A DNA stretch of 30,072 nt from contig CAZUCD010000032.1 in the NCBI GenBank assembly GCA_964618855.1, forward strand, positions 1-30,072, given 5' to 3'. The notes beneath the pieces are model-generated. The model did not search any database. It was not told the origin of the DNA and saw nothing but the letters and a program-made list of their open reading frames with translations. Source of the DNA: CAZUCD01 sp964618855. Lineage in GTDB: Bacteria > Sumerlaeota > Sumerlaeia > SLMS01 > JANRJK01. Both the position numbers and the translations under genes were made by a program. Below, piece after piece: positions 23,705 to 30,072 of this stretch. Numbering within the stretch: position 1 is the stretch's first letter; each line of letters begins with the position of its first letter.

Positions 23705-24670
23705 ATGGCAGACAACACGACCGACAACGCCTCCGGGGGGATCAAGTTCCGGCACATCCTCGTCATCGCCGCCGTGGCCGGCTTCCTGGTCATCGGCCTC
23801 CCCATGCTCCTGAGCCCGCCGCCCAAGGAGTTCTTCATCCGCTTTCCCGACACCGAGGGCATCCGCAAGGGAACGGATGTCCTCGTCGCTGGAATCGTCG
23901 TGGGCGACGTGGAATCCGTGGACCTCGCGGAGGATGGCCACGGCGTGGTCGCGCGCGTCCAGCTCAAGCGCAAGTACGAGAACTCCGTCTTCTCCCCCCC
24001 CGACACCCGGGCGGTCGTGCGGCGCAAGGGCGTCGTCCTCCCCATGTCGAGGATCGAGATCCTGAACGGGGGCACCCGCCACATCGAACAGGGCGCCACC
24101 ATGGAGGGGAGCAACAGCTACACGGAGGTCGCGATCCGCGACGCCTCACAGGCAGCCGAGAAGGCCGCGCGCACGGCCGCCGAGGAGATCAGGCGACTGA
24201 AGGATTCCGGGGTCGTGGATCGGGCCGAATGGGACGCCGCCATGAAGTCCGCCCGCGCCGCCGCAGTGAGCGCGCTCGCGGAGGCCGAGTCCCTCGCGCG
24301 CCAGAGCGGCGCCAGGTTCAAGGAGTTCTCCGAGTCCGAGGAGGGCCGCCGCTACCGTGCAGCACTCAAGGACATCGTGTCCTCGATCGACTCGGAGACG
24401 AGCGCCCTCTTGCAGGATACCGGCGGGAGCCTCGAACGCGCGGGGGAGGGCTTCAAGGCGCTCATCCAGGACGCGGAGAACATCGATCGCGCGGCACTTG
24501 CCGGCCACCTCGACACCATCCTTGGCGAACTTCAAAAGGCGGAGCGACTCGTGCATGAACTCGGCAGGGGCGTCGTCGTCGATGCCGTTCGGGGGCCGAC
24601 CACGGGGACCCTCCAGCGCGAGAGTCCCGCCACCACGGAGCCCATTCAGGCTGAGGCGGAAGCCCCCTAG
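23705..24670 (+). CDS. MCE/MlaD-domain membrane-anchored protein
   Basis: A 321-residue protein with one N-terminal membrane anchor (about 17-36) and an MCE/MlaD domain at about 42-136, seen in FPDTEGIRKGTDVLVAGIVV (47-66) and GDVESVDL. MCE proteins form rings that carry lipids between the inner and outer membrane. After the domain, residues 140-300 are rich in Ala, Glu, Lys and Arg with a heptad-like pattern, suggesting a long coiled coil or helical barrel as in larger MCE proteins. The C-terminus is Thr/Glu/Ala-rich. AGGAGG (23687-23692) precedes ATG 23705 by twelve bases. The permease and ATPase (MlaE/MlaF) usually encoded beside it are absent here. A strong hairpin follows. Confidence 0.9.
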   Translation: MADNTTDNASGGIKFRHILVIAAVAGFLVIGLPMLLSPPPKEFFIRFPDTEGIRKGTDVLVAGIVVGDVESVDLAEDGHGVVARVQLKRKYENSVFSPPDTRAVVRRKGVVLPMSRIEILNGGTRHIEQGATMEGSNSYTEVAIRDASQAAEKAARTAAEEIRRLKDSGVVDRAEWDAAMKSARAAAVSALAEAESLARQSGARFKEFSESEEGRRYRAALKDIVSSIDSETSALLQDTGGSLERAGEGFKALIQDAENIDRAALAGHLDTILGELQKAERLVHELGRGVVVDAVRGPTTGTLQRESPATTEPIQAEAEAP

Positions 24671-24696
24671 GCGAACCGGCACCACCACAAAAGCAG

Positions 24697-24722
24697 CAGG
24701 GCCCGGATTTCTCCGGGCCCTG
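24697..24722 (+). terminator. terminator hairpin after the MCE gene
   Basis: CAGGGCCCGGA (24697-24707) pairs perfectly with TCCGGGCCCTG (24712-24722) around a four-base loop, 26 bases after the stop. Only a weak T-containing stretch follows. The 11-base-pair GC-rich stem makes a transcript end likely. Confidence 0.7.
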
Positions 24723-24763
24723 TCATGTTGCCGCCCGCTCCGCCGTTGGTGGACGAGGTCTCT

Positions 24764-24779
24764 TGAACCCTGGGGTTCA
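24764..24779. promoter_or_regulatory. perfect inverted repeat, possible operator
   Basis: TGAACCC (24764-24770) and GGGTTCA (24773-24779) form an exact 7-2-7 palindrome in the gap between the MCE terminator and the YHS gene. A dimeric repressor or activator could bind it. The spacing is GAAC-N6-GTTC, which does not match the Gram-positive LexA box (N4). Confidence 0.35.
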
Positions 24780-25020
24780 CTAGGTGGGGTCCCGCGTTGC
24801 CGGCCTCTGGGTTCCCCCGCGAGGGAGTTCCATGCGCCGGAACAAAAGGTCCCCATCGAGACAGTTATCGGTACAAGGACGTAGTCACCTGACGCACGTC
24901 GCAGGTCAGCAGGGCCTTCTTCGGACAGTCGCCCCCATGTTCGCAACGACAATCGCCCGGAGGGGAAAACTTCACACCGTCCCCTGCTCCCGGTGGTCCA
25001 GCATCCTCTCATTGACGGGG

Positions 25021-25027
25021 AAAGGAG
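25021..25027 (+). promoter_or_regulatory. Shine-Dalgarno (AAAGGAG) deciding the TTG start of the YHS gene
   Basis: AAAGGAG stands ten bases before TTG 25038. The TTG starts directly at the basic end of the signal peptide, whereas the in-frame GTG 24993 would add an unlikely leader of 15 residues. Confidence 0.6.
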
Positions 25028-25037
25028 CACCAACCCC

Positions 25038-25877
25038 TTGAAGACCAGTGTCCTCGCACTCGCGGCCATAGGCGCCGCGCTGATTCCGATGATCTCCCGC
25101 GCCCAGGATCCCTCGGGGGAAATCCAAGGCCGCATCGCTGTACTCCACGTTGTTCCCGATTCCGGGGAGGAGGACGAGGCCTACGTGCGCCGCGTCCTGC
25201 GCCGCGCCCCCGAAATCGCAGGCGTCGCACACGTCTTCCTCCGGCCCGGCGGGGATGCCAAAGTCTGGGGGGAGTCCTTCGCAGCGACCAAGGGCCTCGC
25301 CTACTTCGCGTCTCCGGAGGAGTTCTCCGCCGCGAAGGTCGATGGGGCGGTTCCCGCGGTCATTGTCCTCGGCCGCGGAGGAATCGTCGCGACACCAGCA
25401 GCGGGCGGGGGAGCACAGTCCTACTCCGACCTCCCAAATTGGAGTGCCAATCTGGGGACGTCCCTTCCCGACTCGGACATCGGCAACGCCAATGCGGCGC
25501 CGGGCAAACCCGCCGTGGGCGGCTTCGACGTGACGACCTACTTCGAGGGGAAGCCGTCCGAAGGCAGCGCTTCCATCACGGCGAGATACCGCGGCGTGAC
25601 CTACGCCTTCGCGAGCGAGCAGAACCGCCTCAAGTTCGACCTCGACCCCGAGCGGTTCATTCCGGCCTACGGAGGTTGGTGCGCGTGGGCCATGGTCGAT
25701 GGAGAGAAGGTGGACGTGGACCCGGAGACCTACAAGATCGTAGACGGCCGGCTTCTCCTCTTCTACAATGGGTTCCTCGGCAACACCCTCAAAAAGTGGA
25801 ACAAGGGCAACGAGGCCGAGTTGAAGGAAAAGGCGGACGGCCAATGGGTGCGCCTTGGAGGTCGAAAAGCGGAATGA
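25038..25877 (+). CDS. secreted YHS-domain protein
   Basis: A 279-residue exported protein, starting at TTG. Residues 1-22 form a Sec signal peptide (hydrophobic core SVLALAAIGAALIPMI, probable cut after SRA). Residues 30-118 have alternating strands and helices (RIAVLHVVPDSG...PAVIVLGRGGIVA) that suggest a small thioredoxin-like or Rossmann-type domain, but no CxxC is present. Residues 162-220 are a YHS domain: GGFDVTTYFEGKP, then YRGVTYAFASEQNRLKFDLD, then PERFIPAYGGWCAWAM with Cys215. YHS domains are thought to bind metal, and secreted versions occur beside redox or copper proteins. The msrBA gene starts 37 bases after the stop, so both are probably expressed together in the periplasm. Confidence 0.85.
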   Translation: MKTSVLALAAIGAALIPMISRAQDPSGEIQGRIAVLHVVPDSGEEDEAYVRRVLRRAPEIAGVAHVFLRPGGDAKVWGESFAATKGLAYFASPEEFSAAKVDGAVPAVIVLGRGGIVATPAAGGGAQSYSDLPNWSANLGTSLPDSDIGNANAAPGKPAVGGFDVTTYFEGKPSEGSASITARYRGVTYAFASEQNRLKFDLDPERFIPAYGGWCAWAMVDGEKVDVDPETYKIVDGRLLLFYNGFLGNTLKKWNKGNEAELKEKADGQWVRLGGRKAE

Positions 25878-25914
25878 ATCCTGCCTCCCGATACGTCATG
25901 TGGAGAATCCACCC

Positions 25915-27021
25915 ATGAGAATCAAGTTCCTGCCATTCGCCGCCACCGGCGCCCTTGCGGCGCTTGTTGCTGCCATCGTCGCCGCCAGCGGCGAGAATCC
26001 ACCGTCCAAGGAGAATCCCGACATGGCCCCCGATTCCGCAAAGTCCGGCGCCGCATGCGAAACGGTGTGCGCCCTGCCGACCAGCGACGAGGAACTCCGC
26101 AAACTCCTCACACCCGAGCAGTATCGCATCGTGCGCCAAAACGGCACCGAACGCCCGTTCGACAATGCCTATTGGAACAACCACGCGGACGGCCTCTACG
26201 TCGACGTCGTGTCCGGTGAGCCCCTCTTCAGTTCGAAGGACAAGTTCGATTCCGGCACCGGTTGGCCGAGTTTCACGCGCCCGCTCGACAAGGCGAGCAT
26301 CGTCGAGAAGACCGACTCCTCCCACGGCATGACGCGCACCGAGGTCAGGTCGAGCAAGGCCGACTCGCACCTGGGCCACCTCTTCAACGATGGGCCGCGC
26401 CCCACCGGCATGCGCTACTGCATCAACTCCGGCTCCCTCAGGTTCATCCCCGTGGCCGAGTTGGAGTCCGCGGGCTACGGCCAATACCTGCCCCTGTTTG
26501 GTTTGGAGCCGTCGGGCACACAGGGGGGCAAGGAGCCGCTCGCAGCAGTGAAGACCGAGACCGCCATGTTCGGCGCGGGGTGCTTCTGGGGTGTCGAGGC
26601 GACTTTCCGCAAGATCCCCGGCGTCATCGACACCGCCGTTGGCTACAGCGGCGGCCACACGTCCAAGCCCACCTACCGCGACGTCTGCTCCAAGACGACC
26701 GGCCACGCCGAGGTCGTCCATGTCACGTACGATCCCGCAAAGGTCAGCTACGACGAATTGGTCCGCCAGTTCTTCAGCCTCCACGACCCGACTCAGGTGA
26801 ACCGCCAGGGACCCGATGTCGGCACGCAGTACCGTTCGGCGATCTTCACGTACTCCGACGAACAGGCGGCGGCGGCGGCCCGCGTGAAGGCGGAGGTCGC
26901 ATCGTCCGGGAGGTTCTCGCGGCCCATCGCCACCGAGATCACCCCGGCAGCGACTTTCTGGAGGGCCGAGGAGTACCACCAGCGGTACCTGGAGAAGAAG
27001 GGCTTGGACGTCTGCCACTGA
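25915..27021 (+). CDS. secreted methionine sulfoxide reductase, MsrB-MsrA fusion
   Basis: A 368-residue bifunctional repair enzyme that reduces both R- and S-methionine sulfoxide in proteins. Residues 1-25 look like a signal peptide or anchor, so it acts in the periplasm. MsrB comes first (about 56-182): FDSGTGWPSFTRP at 111-123, SHLGHLFNDGPRPTGMRYCI at 151-170 with catalytic Cys169. The zinc CxxC pairs of many MsrBs are missing (VVSGEPLF at the first site). MsrA follows (about 214-366): GAGCFWGVEATF with catalytic Cys223, GYSGG at 243-247, GHAEVV at 263-268, and a likely recycling Cys367 in DVCH. In the Neisseria fusion the order is A then B. GGAG at 25902-25905 lies nine bases before ATG 25915. 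Reducing power must come from an external thiol or quinone system not seen here. Confidence 0.93.
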   Translation: MRIKFLPFAATGALAALVAAIVAASGENPPSKENPDMAPDSAKSGAACETVCALPTSDEELRKLLTPEQYRIVRQNGTERPFDNAYWNNHADGLYVDVVSGEPLFSSKDKFDSGTGWPSFTRPLDKASIVEKTDSSHGMTRTEVRSSKADSHLGHLFNDGPRPTGMRYCINSGSLRFIPVAELESAGYGQYLPLFGLEPSGTQGGKEPLAAVKTETAMFGAGCFWGVEATFRKIPGVIDTAVGYSGGHTSKPTYRDVCSKTTGHAEVVHVTYDPAKVSYDELVRQFFSLHDPTQVNRQGPDVGTQYRSAIFTYSDEQAAAAARVKAEVASSGRFSRPIATEITPAATFWRAEEYHQRYLEKKGLDVCH

Positions 27022-27131
27022 GCAGGCGCCCCGCGGCGATCGTGCACCGAATCGCCAACCCCTGATTTGCGCTTGCAAGGCCGCCCGCCGCCGGATTGCC
27101 TGTATGGAATCCCAACGACGGGCGGCCCGCC

Positions 27132-29723
27132 ATGAAGCACCTTGCTCTCGTCCTTGCGGGCCTTGCGCTCGCCCAGGTGGCCCGCGCACAGGATCACTGT
27201 GCGGCACTGTCACCGGACGTCCTTGCAGAGGAATCGCACTGGCGTCCCTCCGTCGATCCGGACTGGCGCGAATCGGACTCAGACCTCGCCCGACTGCGGG
27301 AGGTCGAGGCCTCGACCCCACCGGCGGCGACTCCGAGGGGGCCCGGTGTCCCCGCAAGGCGCCAGCCTCAGGGCGCCCTATCGGGTATCCTCGTCTTCTG
27401 CAACGGCGGGCACGGCTGGACGGCCGATGACCTGGACGCCACCCCCAGCGACGGCGACTTTGGCTGGTACACGCAGCGCGGCCTCACGAACGGCATTGTC
27501 GAGGACTATGGCAACCTCGACCAGCTCAACATGTTCGCGATCGCGTGCTTCAACGCAGGCGCGACCGTCATCCCCATGCGGCCGCTCGGGGAACAACCCA
27601 TCGAGCGCGTGCTTGACAACGACGACCCGGGCGTCACCTACACCGGTGCCTGGACGAACAGCACCTCGACCATCTTCTTCGGCTCGGCGGGGGACACACC
27701 CTACCGCTTCGCCTCGAAGTCGGTGACCGAGACGGCCACGGCGCGCTTCACGCCCGACATCCCCTCGGCGGGGTACTACCCCGTTTACACCTGGGTGCGC
27801 GCTGGCAGCGACCGCACCGACCAGCTTTACCGCGTGGTCCATGGCGGCGGGGCGACGGAACTCCGCGTGAACCACCGCCGGGTCGGCAACGGCTGGGTCT
27901 GGCTCGGGACGCACTACTTCGAGGCCGGGACTTCGGGCTATGTCGAGGTAAGCAATCTGGAGAGGCCCGGAGAGACAGGCTCCCTCGTCTTCGCCGACGC
28001 GATCAGGTTTGGGAACGGCATGGGGGACATCCCGCGCCCCCCGGCGGGCGTGTCGGGTTACCCGCGGGAGGAGGAATCCGCGCGCTATTGGATCCAGTCC
28101 ATGATCGGGCAGGGCGGGGACGCGACGACCTACGACCTTGCCGGAGGAGACGACTACGACGATTCGCTCGTGGCCCCGCCCCGCATGTCGCGCGCGATGA
28201 ACCGGGAAGTCGAGGGCACGTTCTACGACCGTATCCACCTCTCGTTCCACACGAACTGCTGCTCCGCACGGGGGGCGATGGGGCTCATCAACACCGTTCC
28301 AACCCCCGACCAGTCGATCTTTGCGGCGATGGTCAACGCCGAGGTCGAGGCGGACGCGGAGGCACTCGACTCCGGCGTCGAGTTCCCGGGCGACTGGAGC
28401 GACACCTCGGGGGACACGCTGACGGGCGGATACGGCGAGATATCCAACAACTCGCTCTCGAACGAGATGTGCGCCACGATCATCGAGGTTGGCTTCCACG
28501 ACACGGCGGCGGATGCCGACCTCCTGCGCGACCCAAAGTTCCGCTGGGTCGCCGCGCGGTCCTCGGCAAAGTCCATCATTCGCTTTCTCAACCAGCAGGG
28601 TGGCGGCGCGGTCCCCCTCGCCTTTCCCCCGGGCACTCCCACGCACGTTCGCGCCGTGAACTCGGGCGGCGGGGGCGTCACCGTGTCGTGGAGCGCACCG
28701 CCCGCGCAGCCCGCCGTCGGGGATCCGCCGACCGGGTACGTTGTGTATCGTTCCACGAATGGCCGTGGATTCGGCGATCCCGTGACGGTCGCCGGCGCCG
28801 GCACCACCTCAGTCGTCATTCCCGGGCTGGCCCCCGGGCAGGCGTACTACTTTCAGGTGGCCGCCACCAACGCGGGAGGGGAATCACCCGCCACGGAATC
28901 CGCGCCCGTCCGCGTTGGCGCCGCGAACGTCCTCTTCGTGAATGGTTACGACAGGCTGGATGCCTCGCAATCGCACGAGATACTGCGTTCTACAAACCTC
29001 GGCAGCACGGCCGGCGGGGGAGGGGTCGTCCTCCTGCAGCGTCCGCTCCGTATGAACGCGGGCGACTACGCCGCGGAGTTCGCCCCTGCGATGGTCGCCG
29101 CGGGCGTCACCTTCGATGGCGCGAGCAACGAGGCTGTCCTGTCGGGCGCGGTTTCGCTCGCCTCCTACGGGGCCGTGGTCTGGGAGCTCGGGAACGAATC
29201 CACTGCGGACGAGACCTTCTCGACGGCGGAGCAGGCGCTTGTCGCGGCCTACCTCGACGGTGGCGGGAGGCTGTTCGCCTCCGGTGCCGAGATTGCGTGG
29301 GACCTCGACCGTTTCACGGGCCCGAGCGCCGGTGATCGGGCGTTCTTCAACACATACCTCGGCGCCGACTACGTCGGGGATGATGCCGACACCTTCACGG
29401 CGCAGGGTTCAATCGGCCCGGGCCTCATTTTCGACGGACTTGGATCGCTGTCGTTCGACCCCGCCCTCGGCGCCCGCTATGGGGCATACTATCCCGACCG
29501 GGTCTCGGCACTGGGTGCCTCGGCGAGCGTCTGCATGACCTACGTCGGAGGGTTCGGCGGCAACGCGGCCGTGCAGCAGGACACCGGCAGTTTCAGGACG
29601 GTCTATCTCGGGTTCCCGTTCGAGTGCATCACCTCCCCGGCAGTCCGCGCCGACGTCATGACGCGCGTGATCAACTTCTTTGCGCTGTCGGGATCGGCCA
29701 TAGGAGAGTGGTCTGAATACTGA
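27132..29723 (+). CDS. secreted amidase_3-like protein with golvesin-like insert, Fn3 and C-terminal flavodoxin-like domain
   Basis: An 863-residue exported protein with a signal peptide (1-19, cut at ARA-QD). Zn-amidase (N-acetylmuramoyl-L-alanine amidase type 3) hallmarks occur in two separate blocks: GGHGW (His94) with IVEDYGN (Glu124), and then HLSFHTNC (His373) with TIIEVGFHDTAADADLL (Glu452). Between them, about 165-293 resemble the golvesin/xanthan-lyase C-terminal beta domain (YYPVYTWVRAG, GNGWVWLGTHYFEAG, SGYVEVSN, VFADAIRF). Residues 501-595 are a fibronectin type III domain (VTVSWSAPP, GYVVYRS, YYFQVAATNAGGES). Residues 598-855 start like an alpha/beta domain (NVLFVNGYDRLD), perhaps GATase-like. 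Peptidoglycan is the likely but unproved target. ATG 27132 is preferred over the in-frame start at 27096 because it begins the signal peptide. Confidence 0.8.
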   Translation: MKHLALVLAGLALAQVARAQDHCAALSPDVLAEESHWRPSVDPDWRESDSDLARLREVEASTPPAATPRGPGVPARRQPQGALSGILVFCNGGHGWTADDLDATPSDGDFGWYTQRGLTNGIVEDYGNLDQLNMFAIACFNAGATVIPMRPLGEQPIERVLDNDDPGVTYTGAWTNSTSTIFFGSAGDTPYRFASKSVTETATARFTPDIPSAGYYPVYTWVRAGSDRTDQLYRVVHGGGATELRVNHRRVGNGWVWLGTHYFEAGTSGYVEVSNLERPGETGSLVFADAIRFGNGMGDIPRPPAGVSGYPREEESARYWIQSMIGQGGDATTYDLAGGDDYDDSLVAPPRMSRAMNREVEGTFYDRIHLSFHTNCCSARGAMGLINTVPTPDQSIFAAMVNAEVEADAEALDSGVEFPGDWSDTSGDTLTGGYGEISNNSLSNEMCATIIEVGFHDTAADADLLRDPKFRWVAARSSAKSIIRFLNQQGGGAVPLAFPPGTPTHVRAVNSGGGGVTVSWSAPPAQPAVGDPPTGYVVYRSTNGRGFGDPVTVAGAGTTSVVIPGLAPGQAYYFQVAATNAGGESPATESAPVRVGAANVLFVNGYDRLDASQSHEILRSTNLGSTAGGGGVVLLQRPLRMNAGDYAAEFAPAMVAAGVTFDGASNEAVLSGAVSLASYGAVVWELGNESTADETFSTAEQALVAAYLDGGGRLFASGAEIAWDLDRFTGPSAGDRAFFNTYLGADYVGDDADTFTAQGSIGPGLIFDGLGSLSFDPALGARYGAYYPDRVSALGASASVCMTYVGGFGGNAAVQQDTGSFRTVYLGFPFECITSPAVRADVMTRVINFFALSGSAIGEWSEY

Positions 29724-29746
29724 GACCGGATCGGAGTCCCCGAAGC

Positions 29747-30001
29747 ATGGAAGTCCTCCTCGCCCTGACCAGCCTCGTCAACTTGGTGTGCCTGATTGTC
29801 GTCTTCATCAAGATGCTCGCCGATGGCGGCCTGATGAAGGCGCTCTTCGGCCTGCTCTGCTGCCAGATCTATGTCTTTTTTTGGGGATGGACGGAGCTGG
29901 AAGGCGGCCTGCGCAAGAAGGTGATGATACCCTGGACGGTGGCCATACTCGCGCAGATAGTCATCGGTGTGATGCACCCGGAGCTGTTCACGGACCGGTA
30001 G
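29747..30001 (+). CDS. small membrane protein of unknown function
   Basis: An 84-residue protein with hydrophobic segments at about 4-23, 28-48 and 60-76. A charged turn (LEGGLRKK, 51-58) lies before the last segment, and a Cys-Cys pair sits at 38-39 within FGLLCCQIYVFFWGW. I do not recognise a family. It starts 23 bases after the amidase-like gene, with GGAG roughly eleven bases upstream, and may be co-transcribed. Its small size, clean start and hydrophobic composition support it being real. A minus-strand frame overlapping most of it is Asp/His-rich shadow sequence. Confidence 0.7.
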   Translation: MEVLLALTSLVNLVCLIVVFIKMLADGGLMKALFGLLCCQIYVFFWGWTELEGGLRKKVMIPWTVAILAQIVIGVMHPELFTDR

Positions 30002-30072
30002 GGAGGGCGGTTGCCCCCAACTCGGCTAGCTTCGCGCGCACCTGGTCGAGGTAGCCCTGCATCACCTTGTTG
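29988..30072 (-). CDS. C-terminal end of a minus-strand gene (cut by window edge)
   Basis: The minus strand is open from the right edge to a TGA at 29988-29990. It gives 27 codons with a helical look (VMQGYLDQVRAKLAELGA) and then a short tail. The protein cannot be identified from this. It overlaps the stop of the small membrane protein by 14 bases in a convergent arrangement. The frame could be chance, but its amphipathic pattern is coding-like. Confidence 0.4.
   Translation of the reverse strand, partial: NKVMQGYLDQVRAKLAELGATALPTGP

Larger units (their letters stand above)
24723..25037. other. 315-base intergenic region upstream of the YHS gene
   Basis: No gene or structured RNA family is recognisable. 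It holds a perfect inverted repeat at 24764-24779 and a weak hairpin around 24891-24908. It should contain the promoter for the YHS and msrBA genes, but I cannot assign -35 and -10 boxes with confidence. Confidence 0.5.

Noticed and set aside
24723..25037. tRNA or structured RNA in the gap before the YHS gene
   Set aside because: The short stems present do not form a cloverleaf, and no T-loop or anticodon arm can be fitted.
1..30072. CRISPR arrays, insertion sequences, toxin-antitoxin pairs or prophage genes
   Set aside because: No regularly spaced direct repeats, transposase or integrase motifs, or phage structural genes are seen. Codon and base use look even across the window.

Overview
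The window is a high-GC, densely packed bacterial chromosome segment. It has no tRNA, rRNA, CRISPR array, insertion sequence or phage gene that I can recognise. An ADP-heptose epimerase (HldD), an MCE/MlaD-domain protein and several Sec-type signal peptides indicate a Gram-negative cell with an outer membrane. The multi-PDZ HtrA protein beside a catalytically dead relative, and a large secreted amidase with a golvesin-like insert, would fit a planctomycete-like or related environmental lineage. That placement is inference only.

Layout. 1-4374: the end of an unknown gene, a NupC-type nucleoside transporter, a secreted SH3-like protein with an ICMT-like membrane methyltransferase, and lysA. 4456-6201: a STAS-domain regulator and a CofE-like (F420-0:glutamate ligase family) protein, both on the minus strand. 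6453-11762: hldD, pntA-pntB and alanine dehydrogenase, with clear hairpins after pntB and ald. 10605-12881 minus: an endonuclease/exonuclease/phosphatase-family membrane protein whose frame has lost its expected stop and runs on antisense through all of ald. 12932-15976: a lipoprotein-like HtrA protease with four PDZ repeats, then a secreted trypsin-fold protein lacking the catalytic His and Ser. 16086-21286: a tight run of rhodanese, Mo-cofactor oxidoreductase, thiE, thiL, a stand-alone LarC C-terminal domain and uvrC, with two ATGA overlaps. 21382-23557 minus: a polytopic membrane protein behind ilvE. 23705-30001: an orphan MCE protein, a secreted YHS protein, a secreted MsrB-MsrA fusion, a secreted amidase/golvesin/Fn3 protein and a small membrane protein. 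The last bases hold the end of a minus-strand gene.

How the genes fit together. Most are housekeeping: lysine, branched-chain amino acid and thiamine synthesis, NADPH supply, DNA repair and LPS heptose. The accessory interest lies in envelope functions: protease plus pseudoprotease, methionine-sulfoxide repair beside a YHS protein, and the interrupted amidase. Two genes appear cut off from their usual partners: the LarC2-like domain without LarC1, LarB or LarE, and the CofE-like ligase without other F420 genes. I did not find a clear, previously undescribed multi-gene system. The strongest candidates are the HtrA/pseudo-HtrA pair, the solo LarC2, and the missing stop codon opposite ald.
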